This document shows, in pieces, positions 8,142 to 16,877 of a stretch of DNA of 64,000 nt (positions within the stretch are counted from its first letter, which is position 1; each line of letters begins with the position of its first letter). This DNA is from Halobacillus salinus (lineage in GTDB: Bacteria > Bacillota > Bacilli > Bacillales > Halobacillaceae). The translations under genes were made by a program, and so were the position numbers. Under the pieces are notes generated by a model, which saw only the letters and a program-made list of their open reading frames with translations, was not told where the DNA came from and did not search any database. Where the stretch lies: NCBI RefSeq assembly GCF_004684905.1, contig NZ_SRJC01000001.1, forward strand, positions 1,116,001-1,180,000, in the 5' to 3' direction.

Positions 8142-9224
8142 ATGCCTTATATTCTTTCTTCTGGAGTGAAAGAAGCGGAATACTCTTTCAGCCAGCCTGC
8201 CGTTCAAGAATTAGTCTATAAACTTTTCCCGTTGAAAGATCATGAGAAGAAGAGACTGCTTCCTATTTTTGAGAATGCTCAGATAACAAGCCGCCAATTT
8301 GCAGCTGGTTTGGACTGGTTCAACAAACCTCATGGATTGGCGGAACGAAACCACATCTATATGGAAAAAGCAGTGGAATATGCCAAATCTGCGGTTGAGT
8401 CCTGTTTATCACATTCCTCGTTCATGTCGCATTCCGTTGCTCCAGAAGAAATAGATCATATAATCTTTGTATCTTCTACTGGCATAGCAACACCTACTGT
8501 AGATACGTATTTGATCAACGACTTGAAATTTAAGGACTCAATAAAAAGAACTCCATTGTTCGGTCTCGGTTGTGCAGGTGGAACGAGTGGTGTTTCTCGT
8601 GCGTATGAATGGCTGAAAGGACACCCAGGACAAAATGTGCTGGTCGTATGTGTTGAGTTATGCAGCTTGACCTTTCAAGTAGAGGATAGAAGAGTTTCAA
8701 ATTTTGTAGGAACTGCCCTTTTTGGAGATGGAGCTTCTGCGGTACTGATGGCTGGAGACGAATCTCCACTTTTGAAAAATGCTAAGGCACCAATAAGGCT
8801 AGGGGAGACAAGCTCACGAATTCGAAGGGACAGTATGGATGTCATGGGTTGGAGAGTAGTAGACACAGGGTTTGAGGTCATCTTTAATAAGAGTATCCCC
8901 CGCCTAGTCAAGGATTTTTGGAGTCACCATATGCGTGATGCCTTAAACGAGAAAAACTGGACAACAGATAATCTCGCCTTCGTCGTGGCACATCCTGGAG
9001 GGAGGAAGGTGCTTGAAGCCTATCAAGATCTATTTCAACTGTCAGATGAAGCTTTGAAGCATTCTCGTAACGTACTCGCACGTCATGGCAACATGTCTTC
9101 GCCAACTGTACATTTTGTTCTGCACGATGCCATGCTCGATCGACCAGAGCGAGGCACAAAATCAATGATGACTTCTTTAGGGCCTGGATTCAGTTCAGAG
9201 ATAGTCAGTTTGGAGTGGGTATAA
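8142..9224 (+). CDS. bpsA: Type III polyketide synthase BpsA
   Basis: A chalcone-synthase-fold enzyme that extends long-chain acyl-CoA with malonyl-CoA to make alkylpyrones (triketide pyrones) in Bacillus. 360 residues. The catalytic triad is visible: Cys144 in FGLGCAGGTSG, His at about 284 in VVAHPGGRKV, and Asn at about 315 in RHGNMSSPTV. The GFGPG-like loop reads SLGPGFSSE. AAAGGAGG precedes the ATG. Its stop codon overlaps the ATG of bpsB by one base (TAATG), implying translational coupling and a two-gene operon. Confidence 0.95.
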   Translation: MPYILSSGVKEAEYSFSQPAVQELVYKLFPLKDHEKKRLLPIFENAQITSRQFAAGLDWFNKPHGLAERNHIYMEKAVEYAKSAVESCLSHSSFMSHSVAPEEIDHIIFVSSTGIATPTVDTYLINDLKFKDSIKRTPLFGLGCAGGTSGVSRAYEWLKGHPGQNVLVVCVELCSLTFQVEDRRVSNFVGTALFGDGASAVLMAGDESPLLKNAKAPIRLGETSSRIRRDSMDVMGWRVVDTGFEVIFNKSIPRLVKDFWSHHMRDALNEKNWTTDNLAFVVAHPGGRKVLEAYQDLFQLSDEALKHSRNVLARHGNMSSPTVHFVLHDAMLDRPERGTKSMMTSLGPGFSSEIVSLEWV

Positions 9225-9733
9225 TGGATTGGCTATTGATCGGTTTGTTCAGTTTTCTGATTTTTCAGCGGCTCAGCGAACTTGCCATAGCAAAATCAAA
9301 TAAGAAGTGGATGCTGGAAAGAGGAGGACGAGAAATTGGTCAAGAACACTACTTTCTCTTTATCCTTTTGCATACATTATTCTTTGTATCGATTTTAGTC
9401 GAGTTCAGTTTAACGGATTTTAGCTGGTCTTACGTCACGTGGATTGCCTTAACCTTTTTTTCGGTTCTGCAGTTGTTGCGAATTTACTGTATAGCTACGC
9501 TCGGCAGGAGGTGGAACACTCGAATTATCATAATTCCTGAAGAAAAACCTATCCAAAAAGGCTTATATCGATTTATGAGTCATCCTAATTACACCATTGT
9601 ATTCTTTGAATTGATAGCAATACCATTGTTGTTCCACGCTTATATAACCGCTGTAATATTCCCTGTTTTCCACCTTCTCATTTTAAGAATAAGAATACCT
9701 GCTGAAAATCGGGCACTAAAGGAAAGAGTTTAG
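9224..9733 (+). CDS. bpsB: Alkylpyrone O-methyltransferase BpsB (isoprenylcysteine methyltransferase family)
   Basis: An integral membrane SAM-dependent methyltransferase, about 169 residues, that in B. subtilis methylates the alkylpyrones made by BpsA. Hydrophobic segments lie at about 1-18, 42-60, 67-90 and 125-150. The ICMT signature is carried by RRWNTRIIIIPEEKPIQKG and YRFMSHPNYTIVFFELIA near the end. The ATG overlapping the bpsA stop is taken as the start; a GTG nine bases earlier is the alternative. No terminator separates the pair. Confidence 0.9.
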   Translation: MDWLLIGLFSFLIFQRLSELAIAKSNKKWMLERGGREIGQEHYFLFILLHTLFFVSILVEFSLTDFSWSYVTWIALTFFSVLQLLRIYCIATLGRRWNTRIIIIPEEKPIQKGLYRFMSHPNYTIVFFELIAIPLLFHAYITAVIFPVFHLLILRIRIPAENRALKERV

Positions 9734-9746
9734 GAAGCACAGGGTC

Positions 9747-9775
9747 TTGTTCTTAGGATAGGGGTTTGCTATAAT
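9747..9775 (+). promoter_or_regulatory. Sigma-A promoter of the Fur-box miniprotein
   Basis: TTGTTC (9747-9752), a 17-base spacer, and TATAAT (9770-9775) with a TGC extension just upstream make a near-ideal vegetative promoter. The start would be near 9782, just before the Fur box. Confidence 0.75.
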
Positions 9776-9786
9776 CTAATTAGAAA

Positions 9787-9801
9787 TGAAAATCATTTTC
9801 A
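9787..9801 (+). promoter_or_regulatory. Fur-type operator (7-1-7 inverted repeat)
   Basis: TGAAAATCATTTTCA is a perfect 7-1-7 dyad agreeing at 13 of 15 positions with the Bacillus Fur consensus TGATAATNATTATCA. It lies about 5-20 bases after the predicted transcription start, where a bound repressor would block elongation or open-complex formation. PerR and Zur boxes are of related form, so iron control is the likely but not the only reading. Confidence 0.65.
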
Positions 9802-9822
9802 GTTAGAAGGTGAAGGAACGTG

Positions 9823-9993
9823 ATGTTACTTATCTTTACTGTCGTTCTCGTATATAGCGTGCTGACCGTTTTCCTTTTGGCAAAATTGGGTTCTGCCCCT
9901 GCTCAATCTGTCGTGGCAGCCTTTACTGGGAAGGGCAGGATATCCGAATATCAAAAAAGACAGGCATACGAACAGAAGATTTCAACCAGATGA
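9823..9993 (+). CDS. Small membrane protein, probably iron-regulated
   Basis: A 56-residue ORF with a strong ribosome site AAGGTGAAGG, six bases before the ATG. Residues 2-20 are a membrane helix (LLIFTVVLVYSVLTVFLLA); the remainder is soluble and basic, KGRISEYQKRQAYEQK. The gene has its own promoter, a Fur-type operator and its own terminator, whose stem contains the stop codon. No family was recognised. By analogy with small Fur-regulated proteins in Bacillus it could help adaptation to iron limitation, but that is inference. The complete set of expression signals argues strongly that it is real. Confidence 0.75.
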   Translation: MLLIFTVVLVYSVLTVFLLAKLGSAPAQSVVAAFTGKGRISEYQKRQAYEQKISTR

Positions 9994-10014
9994 CCTTCAT
10001 CTGGTTGTTTTTTT
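9984..10014 (+). terminator. Terminator of the miniprotein gene
   Basis: Perfect 9-bp stem AACCAGATG/CATCTGGTT (9984-9992, 9998-10006), loop ACCTT, then GTTTTTTTG. The stem includes part of the stop codon. Confidence 0.9.
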
Positions 10015-10111
10015 GTTATACTATGGACATAGTTGATGTCGAGATTAGTAGAATAATGACGATACATATATGTAAGCATAGTTCGAACCTTGCGAGGATA
10101 AGGAGCGTCTT

Positions 10112-10405
10112 ATGGAGAATGAGTTTGCACTAGCATATTTTTTAGAGGATCTATGGTCGAAAGGCTTCAAACTGCAGGATGAGGATATACGATTCATATA
10201 CTTCGGTAAAAACTCAACGAATGCAACAGAATGGAAAACAATTATTGCTGTGAGAGTAACACTCAAGTATCAGCACGAATTTGATCCGAGTTTCTTTATA
10301 GGGGTCTTAGAGCATATTGCAAAGCCTAGCATCATAACAAAAAGACAAGTGTACCGGTCACTGGAGGAGCGAGGACTGAAGACGAAAAAGAAATTGCGCA
10401 GATAA
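10112..10405 (+). CDS. Conserved-looking hypothetical protein
   Basis: 97 residues, no family recognised. The sequence is mixed alpha/beta: an acidic amino-terminal half (ENEFALAYFLEDLWSKGF, LQDEDIRFIYFGKN), a strand-rich middle (WKTIIAVRVTLKYQHEF), and a very basic end (SLEERGLKTKKKLRR) that could touch nucleic acid. AAGGAGCG lies about eight bases before the ATG. It is followed at once by a terminator shared with the convergent RNase H-like gene. No signal peptide or membrane segment. The coding assignment rests on the ribosome site, frame length and spacing. Confidence 0.7.
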   Translation: MENEFALAYFLEDLWSKGFKLQDEDIRFIYFGKNSTNATEWKTIIAVRVTLKYQHEFDPSFFIGVLEHIAKPSIITKRQVYRSLEERGLKTKKKLRR

Positions 10406-10410
10406 TAACC

Positions 10411-10446
10411 AAAAAAGCCCAAGAACTTTAGTTCTTGGGCTTTTTT
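10411..10446. terminator. Bidirectional terminator
   Basis: AAAAAAGCCCAAGAAC and GTTCTTGGGCTTTTTT form a near-perfect stem with loop TTTA. It ends the hypothetical gene on the plus strand and overlaps the 3' end of the RNase H-like gene on the minus strand. Confidence 0.9.
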
Positions 10447-10832
10447 GGCTGATGAAGCTTCTTTTTCGCAAGAAGGTCCGCTTGTTTATTCTGTTTTTCC
10501 GGAATCCATTTGTAGAAAACCATTGGGAAGCTTTCCTCAAGTACTTTGATAGAGTATAGATAAGATTGGAAAGACTTGTTTTTAGTGTACCCTTGATCTA
10601 GAGCTTCTACGACTGTTTTGGAATCAGAACGAATCGAGATGATATCTCCAAAATACTTTTCCTTACATAACTCTAATGCTTTCTCAACAGCCAGAAACTC
10701 TGCATCATGGTTAGAGTATTCGCCGAGATAGAAGGAATGTTCAGTAAAAGAACTGCCTTCCTTTATTATGATGCCACAGGCAGCAGGGCCCGGGTCGCCA
10801 CTGGCAGCTGCATCTGTAAATACGGTAATCAA
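10428..10832 (-). CDS. Ribonuclease HI-fold protein (YpdQ/YpeP-like)
   Basis: 134-residue protein of the RNase H fold. All four acidic positions of the RNase HI active site appear: Asp7 (TVFTDAAA), Glu45 (HDAEFLAVEKAL), Asp70 (IRSDSKTV) and Asp119 (NKQADLLAKK). Real RNase HI activity on RNA-DNA hybrids is therefore plausible, although several Bacillus homologues are reported as inactive or uncharacterised. The basic handle of the E. coli enzyme is missing. It starts 14 bases after the queuosine-precursor transporter gene, so it is the second gene of that operon, matching the ypdP-ypdQ order in B. subtilis as I recall it. Confidence 0.85.
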   Translation of the reverse strand: MITVFTDAAASGDPGPAACGIIIKEGSSFTEHSFYLGEYSNHDAEFLAVEKALELCKEKYFGDIISIRSDSKTVVEALDQGYTKNKSFQSYLYSIKVLEESFPMVFYKWIPEKQNKQADLLAKKKLHQPKKPKN

Positions 10833-10846
10833 TTGGAAACACCCCT

Positions 10847-11527
10847 TTAGAGGACAGTCTTATTCCACCGTTTCGCTACGTACAAGAACGGTGTATCAAG
10901 TGCTGCAACTACAAACTTTATTAAATAAGTCGTGAAGAAAATTTCGAGCCAAACGTCGACAGGGTATAGTCCGTAGAATGCTATACCACAGAATATGGCG
11001 GTATCAACCAACTGACTTACCATCGTACTTCCGTTGTTACGAATCCATAGCGTCTTGTCAGAAGTGAATACCCTTTTCAGCCGTGCATAAAGCCATACAT
11101 CGAAATACTGACTAATAATATATGCTGTGAGGCTGCCAATAGCAATGGAGGGTACAATACCGAACAGTGTTTCTAATGCAGGCTGGGCTATATCATTTTC
11201 ACCTGGCGTGAACTGCAACGCAAACTGCATGATCAAAGTTAGAAGAATGAGTGTTGAGAAGCCCATCCAAACAGCTTTTCGAGCTTCCTTCTTCCCGTAT
11301 TTCTCATTAAGGATATCGGTAGCTAAGAAGGCGGTACCGTACAAAATATTCCCAAGCGTTGCATTCAGACCGAACATCTCTACCGTTTTTACCACTTGGA
11401 TATTCGCTACGACGGTAGACATTCCGATCCAAACAAAAAGACCTGATTTTCCGAACAATCGATACATAGTCAATAATAATCCGAAATTTATAAGAGCAAA
11501 AACAATCCATAACCATTCGTTACTCAT
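10847..11527 (-). CDS. ypdP: Queuosine precursor transporter (YhhQ/VUT family)
   Basis: 226-residue membrane protein of the family that imports queuine-pathway precursors such as preQ1 for tRNA modification. About six membrane helices are seen. Family marks include ANIQVVKTVEMFG, FLATDILNEKYGKKEARKAVW (about residues 66-86) and RNNGSTMVSQLVDTAIFCGIAF (in pieces, about 160-181). The ATG at 11527 is chosen because AAAGGAGG lies seven bases before it; an ATG 18 bases upstream would place that site inside the gene. First gene of a two-gene operon with the RNase H-like protein. Confidence 0.9.
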   Translation of the reverse strand: MSNEWLWIVFALINFGLLLTMYRLFGKSGLFVWIGMSTVVANIQVVKTVEMFGLNATLGNILYGTAFLATDILNEKYGKKEARKAVWMGFSTLILLTLIMQFALQFTPGENDIAQPALETLFGIVPSIAIGSLTAYIISQYFDVWLYARLKRVFTSDKTLWIRNNGSTMVSQLVDTAIFCGIAFYGLYPVDVWLEIFFTTYLIKFVVAALDTPFLYVAKRWNKTVL

Positions 11528-11615
11528 GTCCAAACCTCCTTTCAAAGTAGAATGAACAGCAGTCTATTATAAGTGGTAAATGCTATTTTTTCAAGATAGG
11601 GGAAGATGAAGAAAA

Positions 11616-11654
11616 CTAAAAAAAGCGGCAATCCAACTTAATGGATTGCCGCTT
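11616..11654 (-). terminator. Terminator of the cold-shock gene
   Basis: On the minus strand AAGCGGCAATCCA/TGGATTGCCGCTT form a 13-bp stem followed by a run of T residues. Confidence 0.9.
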
Positions 11655-11664
11655 CAGGTTTCAT

Positions 11665-11865
11665 TTATTTTTTCTCAACGTTAGCCGCTTGTGGGCCACG
11701 GTCGCCTTCTACGATTTCAAATGTTACTTCTTGTCCTTCTTCAAGAGACTTGAAACCTTCTTCTTGGATTGCGGAGAAGTGTACGAATACATCGTTTCCG
11801 CCCTCAACTTGAATAAAGCCATAACCTTTTTCTGCGTTGAACCATTTTACTGTACCGTTTTGCAT
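11665..11865 (-). CDS. cspD: Cold-shock protein (CspB/CspD type)
   Basis: 66-residue single cold-shock domain, an RNA chaperone that melts mRNA structure and can act as antiterminator. RNP1 is KGYGFIQV (about residues 14-21) and RNP2 is VFVHFSAI (about 27-34). The start [10 protein letters not shown] is preceded by TAGGAGG with proper spacing; an upstream in-frame ATG would add nine residues without a ribosome site. The gene has a 157-base leader with a terminator-like hairpin, and its own terminator. A second paralogue lies at 40060. Confidence 0.95.
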   Translation of the reverse strand: MQNGTVKWFNAEKGYGFIQVEGGNDVFVHFSAIQEEGFKSLEEGQEVTFEIVEGDRGPQAANVEKK

Positions 11866-11931
11866 GATATGATTCCTCCTAAAAACTTTCACGTGTAACG
11901 TGTGAATTACAAATAGGTAGCGGAAAACCCA

Positions 11932-11981
11932 TAAAAAATCCCATAGAGGCTGCGGAATCTAAACACCGGGAGCTTCTATGG
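11932..11981 (-). promoter_or_regulatory. Attenuator-like hairpin in the cspD leader
   Basis: In the minus-strand transcript CCCATAGAAGCT pairs with AGCCTCTATGGG (11 of 12 pairs) and is followed by A plus six T residues. It lies 67 bases before the start codon and within the transcribed leader. Cold-shock proteins are known to melt such structures, so autoregulated read-through is possible; that part is inference. Confidence 0.55.
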
Positions 11982-12028
11982 GAACTACTGTCATTTATGA
12001 TTCCGATCTACTTATTTGCTTATTTCAA

Positions 12029-12057
12029 ATAATATCGTATTCTATGGCTATCGTCAA
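12029..12057 (-). promoter_or_regulatory. Sigma-A promoter of cspD
   Basis: On the minus strand TTGACG (12052-12057), 17 bases, and TATTAT (12029-12034). The predicted start near 12022 gives a leader of about 157 bases, as is common for cold-shock mRNAs. Confidence 0.7.
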
Positions 12058-12159
12058 CAAATGAGCGGCATTTTTCTAGGGTGAATATGTGCATCGTTAT
12101 CTGCATTGGGAGAGGATGTCATGTACAATAGATAAAGAAAGAATTGTAAAGGAGTTGGA

Positions 12160-13833
12160 ATGATGAAAACGGATATTGAAATCGCTTTAGAAGCTGATAT
12201 GAAGCCAATCGAAGAAATTGCAGGACAATTGAATCTCGACCGAGATGATTGGGAGCCTTATGGACATTATAAAGCCAAGCTGTCCGACCAGTTATTGAAT
12301 AAATTATCGGATCGCCCGAGCGGGAAAATCATCTTGACTACATCGATCAATCCGACGCCTGCAGGTGAGGGTAAGTCGACCGTCACAGTCGGACTAGGAC
12401 AAGCTTTGAATCAATTGGATCAAAAAGCGGTCATTGCCTTAAGAGAGCCATCCCTTGGACCGACTATGGGAATCAAGGGTGGTGCCTGTGGAGGTGGTTA
12501 TTCGCAAGTGGTACCGATGGATGAGATCAACCTTCACTTTACAGGCGACATTCATGCCATCACGACCGCGAACAACGCTCTCTCTGCTTTTATTGATAAC
12601 CACATTCATCAAGGAAATGAATTGAACATAGACCCGCGTCGTATTGAATGGAAGAGAGCGCTGGATATAAATGATAGGGCGCTGAGAGAGGTTGTCGTAG
12701 GACTTGGAGGACCCGTGAAAGGAATTCCTAGGGAAGATCAATTCACGATTACGGTAGCTTCTGAAATAATGGCTGTATTGTGTCTTGCCAGTGGCTTACA
12801 GGATCTAAAGAGCCGCCTCTCCCGTATGGTGGTAGCCTATACATTCGACAGAAAGCCAGTAACGGTTGAACAGCTGGGATATGAAGGAGCACTGACCTTA
12901 TTATTGAAGGATGCCATGAAGCCTAATCTCGTACAGACTTTGGAAAACACTCCAGCTGTGATTCACGGTGGCCCTTTTGCCAATATCGCTCATGGTTGTA
13001 ATAGTTTGATGGCTACCCAGATTGCTTCAAAGCTTGGAGACTATGTGGTTACTGAATCGGGATTCGGTGCAGATCTTGGAGCTGAGAAATTCCTTGATAT
13101 CAAAACGAGAGCAGGAGGGTTCGAACCTGATGCTGTCGTTGTAGTTGCTACGATACGAGCATTGAAAATGCATGGAGGCGTTAATAAAAAGGAATTGGAA
13201 GCAGAAAATCTTGCTGCATTAGAAAAAGGAATGGAGAATTTGAAGAAACATATCGAGACAATCGAGCAATTCAACCTTCCTTACGTTGTAGCAGTCAACC
13301 AATTCCCTAAAGATACAGAGGCTGAGACGGAGTTTCTATTAGATTGGTGTAAACAGGAGGGGGCACCTGTTTCTCTTGTAAAAGTATTTGCTGAAGGAGG
13401 AAGTGGAGGAATCCATCTTGCAAAACAAGTCATGGAAGCCTGTGAATCCAAACAAGGATCCTTACAGTATACGTATGATTTAGATGATTCAATTGAAGTG
13501 AAAATAGAAAAGATCGTTACGAAAGTGTATGGAGGAGAGGCTGTAGAGTTTTCTTCCAAAGCGCAAAAACAGTTGAAACAATTCGAGGAGCTAGGTTACG
13601 GACAGCTCCCTATATGCATGGCTAAAACGCAATATTCATTATCTGATGACCCGACAGCATTAGGACGCCCGCAAGGCTTCACTATTACTGTTCAAGAGTT
13701 GAGAGCTTCAGTTGGAGCCGGTTTTCTTGTTGCTCTTACGGGTGATGTCATGACGATGCCTGGACTTCCAAAGAAGCCTGCAGCATTGAATATGGATGTA
13801 ACAGAAGAAGGGGTCATAAAAGGTCTGTTCTAA
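12160..13833 (+). CDS. fhs: Formate-tetrahydrofolate ligase
   Basis: Makes 10-formyltetrahydrofolate from formate, tetrahydrofolate and ATP, feeding one-carbon units to purine and formyl-Met synthesis. 557 residues, the usual family length. The ATP loop is [11 protein letters not shown] (about residues 65-75), followed by [20 protein letters not shown], and the end has [18 protein letters not shown]. Two adjacent ATGs (12160, 12163) follow AAAGGAG; either may be used. B. subtilis 168 lacks this enzyme, many other Bacillaceae have it. Monocistronic, though thymidylate and folate genes follow about 1.6 kb later. Confidence 0.97.
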   Translation: MMKTDIEIALEADMKPIEEIAGQLNLDRDDWEPYGHYKAKLSDQLLNKLSDRPSGKIILTTSINPTPAGEGKSTVTVGLGQALNQLDQKAVIALREPSLGPTMGIKGGACGGGYSQVVPMDEINLHFTGDIHAITTANNALSAFIDNHIHQGNELNIDPRRIEWKRALDINDRALREVVVGLGGPVKGIPREDQFTITVASEIMAVLCLASGLQDLKSRLSRMVVAYTFDRKPVTVEQLGYEGALTLLLKDAMKPNLVQTLENTPAVIHGGPFANIAHGCNSLMATQIASKLGDYVVTESGFGADLGAEKFLDIKTRAGGFEPDAVVVVATIRALKMHGGVNKKELEAENLAALEKGMENLKKHIETIEQFNLPYVVAVNQFPKDTEAETEFLLDWCKQEGAPVSLVKVFAEGGSGGIHLAKQVMEACESKQGSLQYTYDLDDSIEVKIEKIVTKVYGGEAVEFSSKAQKQLKQFEELGYGQLPICMAKTQYSLSDDPTALGRPQGFTITVQELRASVGAGFLVALTGDVMTMPGLPKKPAALNMDVTEEGVIKGLF

Positions 13834-13847
13834 GTTCTTACCTCTTA

Positions 13848-13886
13848 GGTTCCTGTGAACTATATTTTCACAGGAACCATTTTGTT
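13848..13886 (+). terminator. Terminator of fhs
   Basis: GGTTCCTGTGAA and TTCACAGGAACC form a 12-bp stem with a short AT loop, followed by ATTTTGTTT. Confidence 0.8.
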
Positions 13887-13930
13887 TGGTAAACTAACAG
13901 AAAGATTGAGTAAAGAAAGGGGGCATAGCA

Positions 13931-14785
13931 TTGAGTATTCAAATTGGATTAACGGGATGGAGTGATCATGCCGATTTGTATGCAGAGAGTTCCAGATCAC
14001 AAGATAAGTTATCCGATTACGCTTCTCATTTTCCGGTTGTTGAAGTAGATACCGCTTTCTATGCCATCCAGCCTCCAACCCATTATGAAAAATGGGTGGC
14101 ACAAACCCCGTCCTCTTTTTCCTTTATAGTGAAAGCTTTTAACGGATTAACGGGACATGACAGGGAGTCAAGAACGATACAGGAAGCAAAAGATCTAGTG
14201 AAAGCTTACGAAGAATCCATTCAACCCGTTGTCGAGAAAGGGAAGCTGAACGCATTGTTGTTTCAGTTTCCACCATGGTTTGATGTGAATAAACAGCATA
14301 TTAAAAAGCTCAGGCTTTTAAGAGAATGGTTGCGTGACTATCCGATGGCGCTGGAATTCCGTAACCGAACCTGGTTTCAGAACGGGAACCTGGAGAAGAC
14401 GATCGAGTTTATGAGGGAAGAAGAATGGATTCATACGATATGCGATGAACCTCAAGCTGGAATTGGCTCTGTTCCGAGAGTATTGGAAACGACTCACCCT
14501 GAAAAAACATTAGTGCGTTTTCACGGAAGAAATATTCACGGATGGAACAAGAATGGTAGAAAAGATTGGCGGAAAGTTCGCTTTCTATATAATTATAATG
14601 AAGAAGAACTAACGGAGTGGGCAGAACGCATCCATGAACTAAAGAAGCAGACCCCGCACATCACCCTGTTATTCAATAATAACTCCGGTGGAGATGCTGC
14701 CGCTAACGCAAAGAAGATGCAGTCTCTATTAAATATCCAGTACAATGATCTAAATCCAAGGCAAATGGACTTATTTCAATTTTGA
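13931..14785 (+). CDS. DUF72 (YecE-family) protein
   Basis: 284 residues, DUF72 family, a TIM-barrel-like protein of unknown function (YunF/YecE). Family signatures are visible: GLTGWSDH at the start, VVEVDTAFYAIQPPTHYEKW (about residues 37-56), FSFIVKAFNGLTGH, LNALLFQFPPWFDV and ALEFRNRTWF, then FHGRNIHGW and the metal/ligand-like end TLLFNNNSGGDAAANAKKM. The start is TTG with AAAGAAAGGGGG upstream. It is followed ten bases after its stop by the HD-domain gene, likely cotranscribed with the thymidylate cluster. Catalysis has not been assigned to this family. Confidence 0.9.
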   Translation: MSIQIGLTGWSDHADLYAESSRSQDKLSDYASHFPVVEVDTAFYAIQPPTHYEKWVAQTPSSFSFIVKAFNGLTGHDRESRTIQEAKDLVKAYEESIQPVVEKGKLNALLFQFPPWFDVNKQHIKKLRLLREWLRDYPMALEFRNRTWFQNGNLEKTIEFMREEEWIHTICDEPQAGIGSVPRVLETTHPEKTLVRFHGRNIHGWNKNGRKDWRKVRFLYNYNEEELTEWAERIHELKKQTPHITLLFNNNSGGDAAANAKKMQSLLNIQYNDLNPRQMDLFQF

Positions 14786-14794
14786 GGAGGAGCT

Positions 14795-15391
14795 ATGGAC
14801 CAAGAGCATGTCATTAAGCAAGCGCACGAGTATATAGAACCCTTTTTCGAAGAAGATGTGACCGGTCACGGCGTCGATCATATGAAGCGAGTCGCGCTTT
14901 GGGCTAAACGACTCGCAATACAAGAGGAGGAATCCCCTTTTTTAGCAGAACTTGCAGGACTCCTTCACGACCTAGATGATGCGAAGTTAAGTTCTAATAC
15001 GCAAAGGGCAAAAGCAGACCGGAAGGCTAAATTGCAGGCGTGGGGATTATCCAAGGAAAATTGTGATAGAATCGAGAATGCTATTGAAACAGTTTCGTTC
15101 CAGAAGGGAAGGATTCCTCAAACGATGCTTGGTAAAGTGTTGCAGGATGCGGATCGATTGGACGCGATCGGAGCCGTCGGGATTGCCCGGACATTTGCCT
15201 TCGGAGGGGCTAAAGGGCAAAAGATACATAGTAAGGATGATGGGGAAAAAACATCCATCTCGCATTTTCACGAAAAACTTCTGCATATTAAAGAGAAGAT
15301 GAACACAGATACCGGAAGGAAAGAAGCAGAATATAGACATAAGACAATTGAACGTTTCCTAGTAGAATTCGAAAGGGAAACGATGGTTTAG
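14795..15391 (+). CDS. ypgQ: HD-domain phosphohydrolase (YpgQ-like)
   Basis: 198 residues with the HD metal site: His in [17 protein letters not shown] (about residues 24-40), HD pair in [13 protein letters not shown] (about 49-61), and the distal Asp in [16 protein letters not shown] (about 111-126). The family member YpgQ of B. subtilis is a metal-dependent pyrophosphohydrolase acting on nucleoside triphosphates, as I recall. It lies directly before thyA, with GAGGAGG in front of its ATG and 11 bases to the next gene, so a role in cleaning or balancing dNTP pools fits. The exact substrate is inference. Confidence 0.88.
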   Translation: MDQEHVIKQAHEYIEPFFEEDVTGHGVDHMKRVALWAKRLAIQEEESPFLAELAGLLHDLDDAKLSSNTQRAKADRKAKLQAWGLSKENCDRIENAIETVSFQKGRIPQTMLGKVLQDADRLDAIGAVGIARTFAFGGAKGQKIHSKDDGEKTSISHFHEKLLHIKEKMNTDTGRKEAEYRHKTIERFLVEFERETMV

Positions 15392-15402
15392 GAGGAACTA
15401 AT

Positions 15403-16362
15403 ATGAGTCAGAATGAGCAACAGTATTTAGATTTATGCCACCATGTTCTTGAGAATGGTGCCTATAAAGGAGACCGCACAGGAACCGGAACGTATTCTGT
15501 ATTCGGGTATCAGATGAGGTTCTCCTTACAAGAAGGCTTCCCGCTTTTGACAACAAAACGGATTCCGTTTCGATTAATCGCAAGTGAACTGCTGTGGTTT
15601 ATCAAAGGAGATACGAACATTCGTTATTTGTTACAGCATAATAATAACATCTGGAATGAGTGGGCGTTTCAGAATTGGATCAATAGTGAAGAATATAAAG
15701 GACCAGACATGACAGATTTCGGACGCCGGAGCCAAAAAGACGAAAAGTTTAAAGAAATATATGATGAACAGATGTCCTTGTTTAAACAAAACATATTAGA
15801 AGACGATGCTTTTGCTTCTAAATATGGTGATCTCGGAGCAGTTTACGGAAAACAGTGGAGAGCGTGGAAGACGTCACAGGGAGATATTATCGATCAATTG
15901 CAACAAGTCATCCAGACTATCAAAGAGAATCCGGACTCCCGTCGTCATATAGTAACTGCTTGGAACCCAGAAGATGTTCCTTCAAACATGGCCCTTCCCC
16001 CTTGTCACACAATGTTCCAATTTTACGTTGCTGATGACAAGCTATCTTGTCAATTATACCAAAGAAGTGCTGATATTTTCCTTGGCGTTCCTTTTAACAT
16101 AGCTAGCTACGCCTTGCTGACCCATCTTATTGCACACGAATGTGGACTTGAAGTAGGGGAGTTCATTCATACGTTAGGTGATGCACATATTTATAGTAAT
16201 CACTTAGAACAAGTGAAGACTCAATTATCACGAACAATGCAACCTTTACCACAACTGAACATTGATTCGAAAGTCGAAAGTGTGTTTGATGTGGAGATGG
16301 AGGATATCGAGTTAGAAGGCTACGATCCACACCCAGGAATTAAAGCTCCCGTTGCTGTCTGA
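15403..16362 (+). CDS. thyA: Thymidylate synthase
   Basis: Converts dUMP and methylene-tetrahydrofolate to dTMP and dihydrofolate. 319 residues, longer than the 264-residue E. coli form because of an insert (about residues 85-145), a known long type. The nucleophile Cys at about 201 is in [13 protein letters not shown]; the dUMP-contact stretch [21 protein letters not shown] and [12 protein letters not shown] follow. AGGAGGAAC precedes the ATG. Directly followed by folA, which recycles its dihydrofolate product; this pairing is a classic operon. Confidence 0.97.
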   Translation: MSQNEQQYLDLCHHVLENGAYKGDRTGTGTYSVFGYQMRFSLQEGFPLLTTKRIPFRLIASELLWFIKGDTNIRYLLQHNNNIWNEWAFQNWINSEEYKGPDMTDFGRRSQKDEKFKEIYDEQMSLFKQNILEDDAFASKYGDLGAVYGKQWRAWKTSQGDIIDQLQQVIQTIKENPDSRRHIVTAWNPEDVPSNMALPPCHTMFQFYVADDKLSCQLYQRSADIFLGVPFNIASYALLTHLIAHECGLEVGEFIHTLGDAHIYSNHLEQVKTQLSRTMQPLPQLNIDSKVESVFDVEMEDIELEGYDPHPGIKAPVAV

Positions 16363-16382
16363 ATTTTTAGGAGGTAGAAGAG

Positions 16383-16877
16383 ATGATTTCGTTTATTTTT
16401 GCAATGGATAAGAATCGATTGATCGGAAAAGACAATGATTTACCATGGCACATTCCGAATGACTTTAAGTTTTTCAAAGACATGACGATCGGTAAGACGA
16501 TCATTATGGGACGGAAAACGTTTGAATCTTTCGGCAAACCCTTGCCAGAAAGAGAGCACATCGTTATTACTTCGAACAAGGAATATAATAGAGAGGGATG
16601 TACCATCATCCACTCCATTGATGAAATTCTGGAAATGGAGAACAATCAGCCGGACAAAGAGTGGTTCGTCATCGGTGGAACGGTTTTATTCGAGAAGATG
16701 CTGCCTTATGCGGACCGGATGTACCTGACATACATCGATCATGAATTCGAAGGTGACACACACTTCCCTGAATTCGAAGAGAGCCAGTGGAAAATGGTCT
16801 CGGAAACGAAAGGGGAAAAGAACGAGCAAAATCCATACGACTACTATTTCCGTATCTATGAAAGACCGGTATCATGA
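16383..16877 (+). CDS. folA: Dihydrofolate reductase
   Basis: Reduces dihydrofolate made by thymidylate synthase using NADPH; target of trimethoprim. 164 residues. Amino-terminal FIFAMDKNRLIGKDNDLPWHIPNDFKFFK (in pieces) carries the substrate Asp in the NDFKFFK helix, and TIIMGRKTFESFGKPLP the NADPH contact. VIGGTVLFEKMLPYADRMYLT is the second nucleotide-binding element. TAGGAGG lies before the ATG. Its stop overlaps the start of mobA by four bases (ATGA), showing tight coupling. Confidence 0.97.
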   Translation: MISFIFAMDKNRLIGKDNDLPWHIPNDFKFFKDMTIGKTIIMGRKTFESFGKPLPEREHIVITSNKEYNREGCTIIHSIDEILEMENNQPDKEWFVIGGTVLFEKMLPYADRMYLTYIDHEFEGDTHFPEFEESQWKMVSETKGEKNEQNPYDYYFRIYERPVS

